The notes beneath the pieces were generated by a model. That model searched no databases. It saw only the letters and a list, made by a program, of their open reading frames with translations, and was not told the DNA's origin. Source: Sphingobacteriaceae bacterium UBA6709 (GTDB lineage Bacteria > Bacteroidota > Bacteroidia > Sphingobacteriales > Sphingobacteriaceae). From it: a stretch of 61,204 nucleotides of DNA. Made by a program: the position numbers and the translations under genes. Within the stretch, counting starts at the first letter, position 1. Every line of letters starts with the position of its first letter. Location: the NCBI GenBank assembly GCA_002454425.1, contig DKIV01000019.1, positions 1 to 61,204 of the forward strand, read 5' to 3'. Below are positions 43,216 to 52,346 of the stretch, in pieces.

Positions 43216-44608
43216 AAGGGTTTTGTTCAATCTCCGGATTCAAACGGCGGAGAGATTCCGCGATCGGAAACACATACCTGTTGCTCGACGGATCCAGCGT
43301 ATACGTTTGTCCGTTAAACTGACGAGTATAAGTTCGCCGGAATAAGGCATCATCCTTCAGTCTACGCATATCCACCCAACGCAAGGCGGTACCAAAAAAC
43401 TCAATACGGCGCTCATTAACTACCTGCACCAAAGCATCATTTGCTGAAGTCGCTGTTTTAGCAACGTAATGTTCCGGCTTAAACCGCTTCACCCGCAGCT
43501 TGTTCACCCAAAGCATCGCATTTGCCGCATCATTATTACGCGCGAAATATTCTGCCTTTATCAGCATCATTTCCGGCACTGAGGGACCTTCATTTCTAGT
43601 GTCACCAATAGCGCGTTCCTTATAAAAATAGCGCCCGGTGTAAGTAGTACTTATCGTAGCCGCGGGAACGGTAAACAGTGTATAGCGCTGATCTTTCGTT
43701 CCTAAAAGCTGAAGATATTCATCACTAAGCCTAAAGGCCGTCGGTGTGTAAGCGGCAGTTCCGCCGTTAGGCAATTTCGAAAGCAGGATCTCCGGATCCT
43801 GAATACGACGTGGGTAATTTGTTGTTGTCACCGCTGTCAGTACGCTCAGGTCGTTCAGCGTGCTCCTTGATGCCAGCGCCAGATCAGCGTATGTATTCGC
43901 ATTGGCATAATCGCCCAGCAGCAGGTAAACACGTGCCAGCTCTCCATACGCCGACGCCTTAACCGGAAGCGTCGTATATTGTTGCGTCTCCGGCAATGAC
44001 GGAATTGCATCAAGTAAATCTTTAAGAATCAGATCATACACCGCCTGAACACTTGCCCTGTTCAAACTCTGACTTACCGTCTGCTCTACTAAAAGCGGCA
44101 CTCCCGGATCTGTAGAGGCTGTTGAAGCATTGTATGGCTTTGCATAACTATTTAACAGAGATACGTAGGCATCCGCGCGGTGCACTTTCGCCTCGGCCAG
44201 CAGCGCGACTTTCTCTGCCTCGGTACCTATACTTCCGGGAACTTCGTTGATAATGGTATTGCAATACATGATCACCGAATACAAGCCATTCCAATTTAGA
44301 TCATTCTCAGAGCTACTGCCCAAAGGATAGATCACGGACTGCCAGGTGTAGGCATTTCTGAAATTTGAATAATATTCTCCCGCCAATCCGCTTTGCTGCG
44401 CAGCGTCCGAAATATCGATATCTGAAGACGCAAAATCAGGAAGACTGCTATTAGCGGTGAAATTGCTGCTGTTATTTAACAGATAACGGTAATTAATTAC
44501 TTCGTTAGGAACCAGGTTACCCTGAGTTTTTATATCTACAAAGTCTTTGCAACCTGCCAAAAGCGCGGATGCTAAAACAAATACAAGAGATTTATAAGTT
44601 AAACGCAT
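43214..44608 (-). CDS. SusD/RagB-family outer-membrane lipoprotein
   Basis: A 464-residue lipoprotein: lipobox LAGC (cysteine 19), TPR-like helical lid (ALLAEAKVHRADAYVSLL, LARVYLLLGDYANANTYADLAL), and the C-terminal RagB/SusD motifs including EMMLIKAEYFARNNDAANAMLWVNKLRVKRF, VVNERRIEFFGTALRWVDMRRL and NRYVFPIAESLRRLNPEIEQNP. It caps the SusC barrel and binds glycan or peptide ligands at the cell surface. It follows SusC by 10 bp in one operon. Which ligand is imported is not shown; no glycoside hydrolase genes are next to the pair. Confidence 0.95.
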   Translation of the reverse strand: MRLTYKSLVFVLASALLAGCKDFVDIKTQGNLVPNEVINYRYLLNNSSNFTANSSLPDFASSDIDISDAAQQSGLAGEYYSNFRNAYTWQSVIYPLGSSSENDLNWNGLYSVIMYCNTIINEVPGSIGTEAEKVALLAEAKVHRADAYVSLLNSYAKPYNASTASTDPGVPLLVEQTVSQSLNRASVQAVYDLILKDLLDAIPSLPETQQYTTLPVKASAYGELARVYLLLGDYANANTYADLALASRSTLNDLSVLTAVTTTNYPRRIQDPEILLSKLPNGGTAAYTPTAFRLSDEYLQLLGTKDQRYTLFTVPAATISTTYTGRYFYKERAIGDTRNEGPSVPEMMLIKAEYFARNNDAANAMLWVNKLRVKRFKPEHYVAKTATSANDALVQVVNERRIEFFGTALRWVDMRRLKDDALFRRTYTRQFNGQTYTLDPSSNRYVFPIAESLRRLNPEIEQNP

Positions 44609-44618
44609 AGCTATACTT

Positions 44619-47600
44619 TTAGAAATTTACATTCAATGAAAAATTATAGGAGACAGCTGCCGGAAGACCTAAGGTATTAGCGCTGAGTGGCGTTGCAAAA
44701 TCAGGGTCATAACCTTCCTTGTTTGCCGTCCATAACAATCCGAGATTACGAACGTTGAAAGCAACGTTTGCTGATTTGATCGCTGACGTAAACTTTGATA
44801 CAGGAATACTGTAAGTTAAGGAAAGCTCCCTCAGACGAATGTAATCAGCTTTAAGCACGTTGATATCCGACTGCTGATAGCGAAGTAAGCTCGTTGGAGC
44901 AAAAGTTCCGGCAACACCCGGTACATTCGTTATAGCCTCATCGCCCGGCTGCTGCCATCTTCTGGCGACATCCTCGCTCAGATCATATCTCGTTCCCAAT
45001 CGCGATGAAGAATAAGAAGTGATCGTCGGGCGCATAAACACATTCCCAAATTGGTAAGTAGCTACCGCCATTAACGTAAATTCCTTATAGCGTACTGAAG
45101 GAGTAATACTTCCGAAATGAGGAGCACCAGTGCGGCCTGCATATTTCAAGGCATCAACACTTGTTACATTCTGATTTACTGCCACTTTCTCATTCTTCTC
45201 ATTATACACCTGCGTCATCCCGGTTGCGTCAAGTCCCGCATTACGGTACACTAACACTTTATCACTGGCATATCCCGCTAGTGCTGCGCCATAGGCTGGG
45301 TTAGAAAAGAAGCTAGCGGTAGGAACAAAGCGATTATCTGTTATCTTGTTCGTGTTATACGCGTAAAGAACACGCAGATTCACATCTAAATCCTTCGCAC
45401 TATAGATTGTGCCGCCCAGAGCGACATCAACTCCCTTACCTTTCATCGATGCTGCATTTCGATAAAGATTAGTAAGACCGTAAGTACCGTTAATAGGGAA
45501 CTCATAAAACAAATCCTCGCCACGTTTTTGATAAACATCAACTGACCCATTTAACTTATTCCGAAAAAGGGTGAAGTTTACACCAATATTAGTAACATAG
45601 GTCTTTTCCCAACGTAACTCCGGATTAGCAGGGGAAACAATGCTCGCTGAGGGTAATCCTGTAATGTAGTCTGTACCAAGACTGATATATGTAAAAGGAT
45701 AAGAGGTGGTAGAGATGTTACCATTAACGCCGTAAGTAGCCCTCAGACTCAACATATCCAATGCTTTAACATCCTTCAGAAATGACTCCTTCTCTATATC
45801 CCATTTCAAACCCATAGAATATAAAGGGGTCGCTCTGAACTTTCTGTCTACACCGAAATTATTATAGTCATCGTAACGCACGCTTCCGGAAACGGTATAC
45901 CGTGAAAGATACGTGTATGCCGCGTTTCCAAAATAAGATAAATATCTCCGGCGCTTATCCTGCTGCGATGGAGCAGGACTTAGCGTTTGCGAATATCCTT
46001 GTACGGTCGGATAAGGTGTAAAATTATTCACAGGAATAGATATTCCCGTCTGCATATTATATCCATATAATGTTGCCGAACCAGAACCTAAATTAGTCTC
46101 TCTAATTTCAGCACCAGCCAAGGCTGTCAATACATGATCCTCACCTAGCTTTCCGTCATAGTTCAGCTGACCTCGCAGAGTATAACTCTTGGCCTCCATG
46201 TTATTGGTATTGTAAATACCTCCGCGGCCTGCCGCTAACCCTATCGCGTTTACCGCGTTTCCAGTTGTAGGCAATGGTGTATAGGTATTATAGATATCTC
46301 TGAAGTAGTAGGTATTCTCGTTATAGAATATCTTATTTGTGGTAAACGAACGTTCTATACCATAGAAAGCATTCGCAGACAAGCCTTTAAACAAAGGAAC
46401 ATTTAAGTTCAGATTTACACTATAATTATTGTCGCGTTGCTTGCTATCGCTATTTTCCAGTTCATCGAGCGCATTGTATCGCCAATCAAGATATCCTCTG
46501 TTCATTAACGAATTCGTCCATCCTGAATAATATCTCCTTCCGTAGCGTACGCGATTTCCCGAGTCATCTACAATCTGATCATAAGGCATAAAGGTAGTAG
46601 CCGAAGGACTAAAGAAAGTATTTAGCGCTATGCCGTTGGGATTAAATTTCATAAACGAACCTTTCACGCTGGTAGACAGGGTCGCCAGATTAAAAAGCTT
46701 AAAATCATTATTCATCGATACCGTAAGCCTGTCAGCATCGCTTCCTTTTGCATAGGCATTTTCTTTCGCATACGATGCTGAATAGTAATATGATGAATTG
46801 TTCCCGCCCCCACGTATCGACATGTTGTACTGCTGATTTGACGACGGACGCAAAAAGTATTCTTTTATCTGATCGCGACTATCGCGGCTACTATATTCAT
46901 TGATGATCGCGTCGTATTGACTCTGACTGATCTCTCCTGCTTTTAGCTGGAAGGTCAGATCCGTCACCTGCGCAATCGGCTGACTCAAAGCAGTGGTCGC
47001 AAGTGGCCGTATAATTAAGCCCTTGTTAACCATTTCCTGTTCAAACTGAATGGTCTGCGCAGAGCTCATCAGACGCAAATAATCCAGGTTCGGAGCATTT
47101 GACACCGAACCGGTAGCACCGAAACTTACCTGAGGCGCCTGATTGTTCTTTCCTTTCTTTGTAGTGATTACAATTACACCATTTGCTGCACGTGTACCCC
47201 AGATCGAGGCCGCGGCAGCGTCCTTTAAGATGCTTATATTGGCAATGTCATTAGGATTTAAGGTCGACATATCCATCTCAAAGATAGCTCCGTCAACCAC
47301 TACCAAGGGAAAACTCTCCCCACGCAAGGTACTTGCGCCGCGAATGCTTATTCCATAGTCGCTGGTTCCTCTGGTACGGGTTCCCCCATTTACACTCTGA
47401 ACATTATTACCGAATAGCATCGATGTTCCTGCGGAACTGAGCGTAACCTTTACACCCTCTGCCATCGACTCAATAATCTGGGTGATGTTCGGCACAGGAA
47501 CTTTAGCAATTTCGGCGGGGCCGATGGATACAGCCGATCCAGTAGCACGTTCTTTGGATATTTTCTGATATCCGTTAGAAACGATGTTTACTTCTTCAAG

Positions 47601-48209
47601 CATCGCTCCTGTCGCAGGCATCATCACTACATTTAACTCTGTTCGTTTCGATCCCAATTTAACCTGCTGAATTTCATACCCCAAATAAGATACTGAAAGA
47701 GCGGTAGTTGCTGTAGGGACAAAGAACGAGAAGCGTCCTTCGCTATCCGTGCGTGTCAACGCGTTGGAGGCATTAGATTTTACCGTTGCTCCGGGCAAGG
47801 TAAAACCATCACGATCAAGTACTCTTCCGGTGACAAAAATATCATCCGATGTCTGTGCCTGCGCCTGCGTTACCTCTGCCGTCGTAGCCCTACCCCTGGC
47901 GGTAGCGGCAGTGCGACTAATAATCGTGTATTGCTTCTCGCTAACGTAAAGAAATAAAAGATCGTGGGAGTAAAGAACATTCTTCAGAGCCTCATCAATG
48001 GATTTGCCTTTAACAGACTCGCTACTAACGAACTTACCTTCTACAATTTTATGCTCATAAGCAAACCTTGCGTTATACGTCTTTGCAATCTGTTCAAGCG
48101 CCTGCGACAGAGGCATTTTCCCTGTCTGCGCATATAAGCTGCCGGCAAAAAGCAGTGCTAGAAAAAATGGCAGAGTATTCCTGCAACATTTAGTAAATGT
48201 TTTAAACAT
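44619..48209 (-). CDS. SusC/RagA-family TonB-dependent receptor with STN domain
   Basis: A 1196-residue receptor: signal peptide (ALLFAGSLYAQ), an STN/secretin-type N-terminal domain (SLEQIAKTYN-like region and DEALKNVLYSHDLLF), a CarboxypepD-reg-like domain (TGRVLDRDGFTLPGATV, with TDSEGRFSF), TonB-plug phrases (SIRGASTLRGESFPLVVVDGA; DIANISILKDAAAASIWGTRAANGVI) and a long barrel ending YNFSLNVNF. The STN domain is the part that signals to FecR, and a FecI/FecR pair lies upstream, so expression is probably induced by the transported ligand. ATG 48209 is used instead of TTG 48221. SusD follows at once. Confidence 0.95.
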   Translation of the reverse strand: MFKTFTKCCRNTLPFFLALLFAGSLYAQTGKMPLSQALEQIAKTYNARFAYEHKIVEGKFVSSESVKGKSIDEALKNVLYSHDLLFLYVSEKQYTIISRTAATARGRATTAEVTQAQAQTSDDIFVTGRVLDRDGFTLPGATVKSNASNALTRTDSEGRFSFFVPTATTALSVSYLGYEIQQVKLGSKRTELNVVMMPATGAMLEEVNIVSNGYQKISKERATGSAVSIGPAEIAKVPVPNITQIIESMAEGVKVTLSSAGTSMLFGNNVQSVNGGTRTRGTSDYGISIRGASTLRGESFPLVVVDGAIFEMDMSTLNPNDIANISILKDAAAASIWGTRAANGVIVITTKKGKNNQAPQVSFGATGSVSNAPNLDYLRLMSSAQTIQFEQEMVNKGLIIRPLATTALSQPIAQVTDLTFQLKAGEISQSQYDAIINEYSSRDSRDQIKEYFLRPSSNQQYNMSIRGGGNNSSYYYSASYAKENAYAKGSDADRLTVSMNNDFKLFNLATLSTSVKGSFMKFNPNGIALNTFFSPSATTFMPYDQIVDDSGNRVRYGRRYYSGWTNSLMNRGYLDWRYNALDELENSDSKQRDNNYSVNLNLNVPLFKGLSANAFYGIERSFTTNKIFYNENTYYFRDIYNTYTPLPTTGNAVNAIGLAAGRGGIYNTNNMEAKSYTLRGQLNYDGKLGEDHVLTALAGAEIRETNLGSGSATLYGYNMQTGISIPVNNFTPYPTVQGYSQTLSPAPSQQDKRRRYLSYFGNAAYTYLSRYTVSGSVRYDDYNNFGVDRKFRATPLYSMGLKWDIEKESFLKDVKALDMLSLRATYGVNGNISTTSYPFTYISLGTDYITGLPSASIVSPANPELRWEKTYVTNIGVNFTLFRNKLNGSVDVYQKRGEDLFYEFPINGTYGLTNLYRNAASMKGKGVDVALGGTIYSAKDLDVNLRVLYAYNTNKITDNRFVPTASFFSNPAYGAALAGYASDKVLVYRNAGLDATGMTQVYNEKNEKVAVNQNVTSVDALKYAGRTGAPHFGSITPSVRYKEFTLMAVATYQFGNVFMRPTITSYSSSRLGTRYDLSEDVARRWQQPGDEAITNVPGVAGTFAPTSLLRYQQSDINVLKADYIRLRELSLTYSIPVSKFTSAIKSANVAFNVRNLGLLWTANKEGYDPDFATPLSANTLGLPAAVSYNFSLNVNF

Positions 48210-48350
48210 AGAGAGATACAAAAAGATGTTTGATAAATTTGTTAATAACCAAACTCCCTGAACAGCTTGCTGCAGTCAAATAGATCAGAAAGTCATGAAG
48301 TACAAAATTTTTAGATGTGCAATTATTTCATAGTGACAAAAAATGATTTC

Positions 48351-49355
48351 TTAACGCTTATCGAGGTAGATAGTATCGCCCGACCTACGAACATTCACAT
48401 CCAGAATATTCTTCAGCACAAACAGAATCCCATCCTCAGACTGTATAGACATCGCTCCGTCTAATATCCGATCCCCGTAAGCCTTTTCCGGCAACACAAT
48501 GGTCTTGCCGTAAAGACTCTGATACTCAGACACAACATCCGATACGCGAGTGCGCGTAACGATCAGCTTACCAAGGGTCCAGGCAGTCGTCGCAGACGAT
48601 ATGCCCGCCTCATTAATCTGCATATGCCCATTTGTCAAAAGCTCCACCTCCTGTCCCGGCAACAGCATCATGCTCTTCCCATTCCCATTACTCCTCACCC
48701 GAATGCTACCGCTAATTAAGCTCACGCGCGAGATAGCAGGTCTTGCCTTAAAATTAAACCTCGTTCCAAGGACGCTCACCTCCAGCTTTTCACTATGAAC
48801 CACAAACCGCTCTCCTGATTTTACATCAGCAGGATTCACATTCAAATGCTTCACATCAAACAAGGCCTCTCCCCGCAAATCCACGCTCCTCAACGACAAC
48901 CAGTTAAAGGCCCGCTTGTACCGAATCTCAGAATTGGCGTTCAACTCCACGGACGACCCATCGGGCAAAACAACATGTTGTTGCTTTCCATACGCCGACC
49001 TGACACTTATCTCTGAAGTGAAAAACCAAAAAATTCCCACCCCAACGAACAGGCTTGCTGCCAATCCCGTCAGTGCCGCATAACGCAAACGCCGCATTCT
49101 TCCCCGCGACTCCTCAACCTTAATACTATGCCTAATCTCGTCATACAAACCATCAAGGTTCTTTTTATCGACTCCCCGGTCAGCACTAAAAATTACCGCC
49201 AACTGAACATACGCATCGTCAAAAATCTGAACCCGCGTAGGATTTTCAGCACGCCACACATCCCATAATTCTGCGAACTGCCCATTTCTTACATAAGCAA
49301 TAAAGCGTTCATCTTCTATGAAGTCAGCAACAGTATATTTTTCGTAATCGGACAT
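48351..49355 (-). CDS. FecR-family anti-sigma factor
   Basis: A 334-residue protein with a cytoplasmic DUF4880-like N-terminus, one membrane helix (about residues 90-110, YAALTGLAASLFVGVGIFWFF) and a periplasmic FecR domain including the QHVVLPDGSSVELNANSEIRYKRAFN and GEALFDVKH and VLGTRFNFKARP phrases. It receives the signal from the STN domain of SusC and controls the neighbouring ECF sigma factor. It lies between the sigma gene (82 bp upstream) and SusC (141 bp downstream). Confidence 0.92.
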   Translation of the reverse strand: MSDYEKYTVADFIEDERFIAYVRNGQFAELWDVWRAENPTRVQIFDDAYVQLAVIFSADRGVDKKNLDGLYDEIRHSIKVEESRGRMRRLRYAALTGLAASLFVGVGIFWFFTSEISVRSAYGKQQHVVLPDGSSVELNANSEIRYKRAFNWLSLRSVDLRGEALFDVKHLNVNPADVKSGERFVVHSEKLEVSVLGTRFNFKARPAISRVSLISGSIRVRSNGNGKSMMLLPGQEVELLTNGHMQINEAGISSATTAWTLGKLIVTRTRVSDVVSEYQSLYGKTIVLPEKAYGDRILDGAMSIQSEDGILFVLKNILDVNVRRSGDTIYLDKR

Positions 49356-49436
49356 GTCTTTTATCGAGCACTTCTATATTAACAAACAGCAAAATCTTCA
49401 AAAACACCCCACAACGCCATCACTTTTTTCATTTTT

Positions 49437-50033
49437 CTAATAAAAAAACCCACGAAGAGATAAAATCGCCACTAAAACACCCAATTTATCGCCACCTAAA
49501 ACATCCCGAAGCGACTCTAAAGCTCTTGCGGAAAGCTTATAAGCACCTTTAACGTTTATATCCATCATTTCGGCAATCTCCTCATAGCTTAACTCTTCGA
49601 AAAAACGCAAATAGATAATCTCCTTTTGTCGCGGAGTAAGCTTATTCATGGCTTCAGCAAGAACGCTGGCGCGCGCGCGAAGCTCTTCCTTCTTAATATA
49701 ATCGGTTTCAACATTAAAATACATATCAAAAACATCCGCGTACTTTTCAGCATGGTCCGCTACGCGCTGCTCTTTATATCGATAGTTCAATACCTCATTT
49801 CGCAATGACGACATCAGATAATATCGGATATTATTGGTGAGAGATAAATTTTTCCTATTCGTCCAAATCTTCACAAATAAGTTGTGAAGGCAATCCCTCG
49901 CGGCATCCTCATCGGCAAGCATACGCATAGCATATCGAAAGAGAGAGTCCTGATGAGCAAGATATATCTCCCTGAACGACAATTCGTTGCCCTGCAAAAG
50001 GCCTGTCCACAAATCGGAATCCGGTGTTTTCAA
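49437..50033 (-). CDS. ECF-type RNA polymerase sigma factor (FecI-like)
   Basis: A 198-residue sigma factor: region 2 (LFRYAMRMLADEDAARDCLHNLFVKIWTNRKNL) and region 4 (KLTPRQKEIIYLRFFEELSYEEIAEMMDINVKGAYKLSARALE). It belongs to the Bacteroidota FecI-like group. The frame begins with TTG at 50033, directly after a TAA; no suitable ATG lies before region 2, so the TTG is the best start. It is followed by fecR and susCD and is predicted to be held by the FecR anti-sigma. Confidence 0.92.
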   Translation of the reverse strand: MKTPDSDLWTGLLQGNELSFREIYLAHQDSLFRYAMRMLADEDAARDCLHNLFVKIWTNRKNLSLTNNIRYYLMSSLRNEVLNYRYKEQRVADHAEKYADVFDMYFNVETDYIKKEELRARASVLAEAMNKLTPRQKEIIYLRFFEELSYEEIAEMMDINVKGAYKLSARALESLRDVLGGDKLGVLVAILSLRGFFY

Positions 50034-50162
50034 TTAAAACGGGTAGCTACTAAAACAAAAAGCAAATTAATAATTTGCTAACGATTTTGAAACTTCCGTA
50101 TCATAGATTTACAATGGGCAGCATATTATTCGCCCAATTAAGAGATTCTGCAAATATTAAAT

Positions 50163-50711
50163 TCAATCCTTGTCATGCTCCGGCCAAACAAGATCTTCAG
50201 TCTTATAACCTGCATTTTTCGCGATCGTCAAATACCTCTGCTTCACCTCCTCCGGCATGGTCTTATCACGCGATAATAACCACATATTATCCAGATCGTC
50301 ACCCATAACTAAGGCGTACTTATATTCCTGATCCAGCGCAACAACATTATATCCCGAGTAAAACGGCCCAAAGAAAGAAACCTTCAGTCGACCTTCCTGC
50401 GGATGATCATAAGGTTTCGCCTTGCCGGTACTCTGCTTCCATTCTTTCTCAACATAGTTAAACCCACGGTTCAACACCTTAATCGTTTTATCCTCATTAA
50501 GTGAATACGTAGCCGTAACATTATTCAAATCCCGCTCATGCTTAAAATCCAGACGCGCAATCTCGTACCACTTCCCCAAATAACGACTCACGTCAAAGGG
50601 CTTCACAGCCTCAACGCCATCCGGAATAGAAACACATGAACTACAAAACAGAAATGCCAGCGTCAGTAAGAACGCTGCCGATAAACGAGATATATTAGCG
50701 AGGGCTTTCAT
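50163..50711 (-). CDS. blc: Lipocalin-family lipoprotein
   Basis: A 182-residue outer-membrane lipocalin with a lipobox-like leader end FCSSC, then KPFDVSRYLGKWYEIARLDFKHERDL (the G-x-W-Y-E-I-A lipocalin motif), NNVTATYSLNEDKTIKVLNRG, SFFGPFYSGYNVVALD and YALVMGDDLDNMWLLSRDK. It matches E. coli Blc, which binds lysophospholipids and fatty acids. It lies 40 bp downstream of the HxlR gene on the same strand, and may be part of the same stress-responsive unit. Confidence 0.9.
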   Translation of the reverse strand: MKALANISRLSAAFLLTLAFLFCSSCVSIPDGVEAVKPFDVSRYLGKWYEIARLDFKHERDLNNVTATYSLNEDKTIKVLNRGFNYVEKEWKQSTGKAKPYDHPQEGRLKVSFFGPFYSGYNVVALDQEYKYALVMGDDLDNMWLLSRDKTMPEEVKQRYLTIAKNAGYKTEDLVWPEHDKD

Positions 50712-50751
50712 ACACTTTTAAAAAGAATACCCTGTAGACCCTCAATTTGTT

Positions 50752-51141
50752 TTACACAAGCTCCTGATGTTCCGTTATTTCTACTAACCTTTCTTCCCTG
50801 ATATGCGCCCGATGCTGTTTGCCCCAATCTGACAAGGCGTCCAAAACGCCATCTAGGGTATCCGCATAGTCAGTAAGCTCATACTCAACAACCACGGGCA
50901 CTCCGGTATGAACACGTCGCTTCACAAAGCCATTCAACTCAAGATCTTTAAGTTCCGCAGATAGCATTCGGGCCGAAATACCATCGATGCTACGCTGAAT
51001 ATCATTGAAACGCTTATTCTCTTCGCGCAGGGCGACGATTACCCGCAATTTCCACTTCCCACCAATAACGTACAGGGCATCGCCAATGGCTTGTAAACGC
51101 CCGTTACATTCTTTCGGACTAATTCCTCCTTTACCTTTCAT
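50752..51141 (-). CDS. HxlR-family regulator divergent from azoR
   Basis: A 129-residue winged-helix regulator: ECNGRLQAIGDALYVIGGKWKLRVIVAL with the single early cysteine, then RFNDIQRSIDGISARMLSAELKDLELNGFVKRR and EYELTDYADTLDGVLDAL. HxlR/QorR/HypR-type proteins with one conserved cysteine often sense quinones or aldehydes and repress a divergent reductase. A perfect palindrome (51165-51196) between the two genes is the probable operator. The blc gene follows it. Confidence 0.93.
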   Translation of the reverse strand: MKGKGGISPKECNGRLQAIGDALYVIGGKWKLRVIVALREENKRFNDIQRSIDGISARMLSAELKDLELNGFVKRRVHTGVPVVVEYELTDYADTLDGVLDALSDWGKQHRAHIREERLVEITEHQELV

Positions 51142-51164
51142 CTTCGTTCATTATCATTAACAAC

Positions 51165-51196
51165 TATACTAAAGGTTACTACTAACCTTTAGTATA
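51165..51196. promoter_or_regulatory. 32-bp palindromic operator between HxlR and azoR genes
   Basis: TATACTAAAGGTT (51165-51177), 6-bp spacer ACTACT, AACCTTTAGTATA (51184-51196): a perfect 13+13 bp inverted repeat. It starts 23 bp from the HxlR start and ends 85 bp before the azoR start, a site typical for a divergent, self-controlling HxlR dimer. Confidence 0.85.
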
Positions 51197-51280
51197 CTAA
51201 TAACTTTTATTTACCAAATATACCTAATTTAGCCACATAAAACAGACCGGAAGAGGTCTGAAAAATAGCATAACATCACA

Positions 51281-51883
51281 ATGAAAAAAATACTGCACAT
51301 CATTTCCAGTCCACGGGGCGAAGCGTCATTCAGCATTAAACTGGGAAACAACATCGTCGAAAAACTTTTGAAAAAGTACCCCGGCGCTACCGTTAACGAA
51401 GTGAATCTGGTTGACACAAAATTCCCTCATCTTGAAGAATCTCACCTGAACGCCTTCTTTACTCCCGCGGAACAACGTAGCGAAGAGCTTCTGGCGGCTA
51501 TCAAGCATTCTGACGAGGCGATCTCACAGCTTCAGGAAGCTGACATCATCGTCATTGGCGCACCAATGTATAATTATACTATTCACTCAGCATTGAAAGC
51601 TTGGCTCGACCATATTTGCCGCGCCGGCATTACTTTCAGATACACATCTGAAGGGGTGGAAGGTCTTGTGAAAAACAAAAAGGTATATGTTGCAGAAACA
51701 ACCGGTGGAATATATTCCGATGGACCAATGAAAGAATTTGACTTCATTTCCCCATACCTGAAAACCATCCTCGGACACATCGGCATCACCGACGTTACCG
51801 TCTACAGGATTGAAGGTACTGCCATTCCTGTTATTCAGGATTCAGCTGTCGAAAAAGGCCTGCAAAGCGTCCTCATAGACTAA
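51281..51883 (+). CDS. azoR: FMN-dependent NADH:quinone/azo oxidoreductase
   Basis: A 200-residue flavodoxin-fold reductase: ILHIISSPRGEASFS at the phosphate-binding loop, VIGAPMYNYTIHSALKAWLDHICRAGITFRYTSEGVEGL (family block) and VYVAETTGGIYSD. AzoR proteins reduce azo dyes and quinones by two electrons using NADH and are induced by thiol-reactive quinones. It is divergent from HxlR and has a strong terminator after it. Confidence 0.93.
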   Translation: MKKILHIISSPRGEASFSIKLGNNIVEKLLKKYPGATVNEVNLVDTKFPHLEESHLNAFFTPAEQRSEELLAAIKHSDEAISQLQEADIIVIGAPMYNYTIHSALKAWLDHICRAGITFRYTSEGVEGLVKNKKVYVAETTGGIYSDGPMKEFDFISPYLKTILGHIGITDVTVYRIEGTAIPVIQDSAVEKGLQSVLID

Positions 51884-51915
51884 ACGCTATACTACATTAA
51901 CCATAGCGTTCCATA

Positions 51916-51957
51916 CAAAAAGAACCCGATACTCCAGAACGTTTCGGGTTCTTTTTT
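51916..51957 (+). terminator. Terminator of azoR
   Basis: AAGAACCCGA pairs with TCGGGTTCTT around a 14-base loop, followed by TTTTTT. Confidence 0.88.
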
Positions 51958-52271
51958 ATTAAAGCTTTCAGAAAAAAATCTTTCGTCTTATATCAATATC
52001 CCGCCCATCATTATTGATTAAACTTAGTATTTGAAGCGAACTCAAAACGCAATCCACTCTTTCCGGATTTTTCAGGGGAACAGGTAAGGTACTTAGCTGA
52101 GGCTCCTCGGCACTTTTTGCCAGCATATAGAATTGTCGTTAACCACCGTGTACATTTATTATCCTTTTGTTTTGTCGAAACATATATACTAACATATACC
52201 TGTATCTTCTCTAAAGCCACCGCACAACGGGTAATATTAATAAAACTTAGTCTTACTCACAGATCGTTATA

Positions 52272-52313
52272 CGGAGAATACCTTGTTCATTCTCCGCCTT
52301 TTTTGCGGAGAAT
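52272..52313. promoter_or_regulatory. Triple GGAGAATA/TATTCTCC motif upstream of the Fic gene
   Basis: Three related half-sites: CGGAGAATA (52272-52280), ATTCTCCGC (52289-52297) and GCGGAGAAT (52305-52313). The last two form a 9-bp perfect palindrome with a 7-base CTTTTTT spacer. The cluster lies 33 bp before the ATG and could be an operator for the C-terminal winged helix of the Fic protein. Confidence 0.55.
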
Positions 52314-52346
52314 AATAATTATATTTACCGCATATAATTTAAGATC

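Larger units (their letters stand above)
51884..52346. other. 463-bp intergenic region before the Fic gene
   Basis: Holds the azoR terminator (51916-51957) and the Fic upstream repeats (52272-52313). The AT-rich middle part has no recognisable gene. Confidence 0.5.

Noticed and set aside
43214..48209. Polysaccharide utilisation locus in the strict sense
   Set aside because: No glycoside hydrolase, lyase or sulfatase gene adjacent; only the SusCD and sigma/anti-sigma genes are present.
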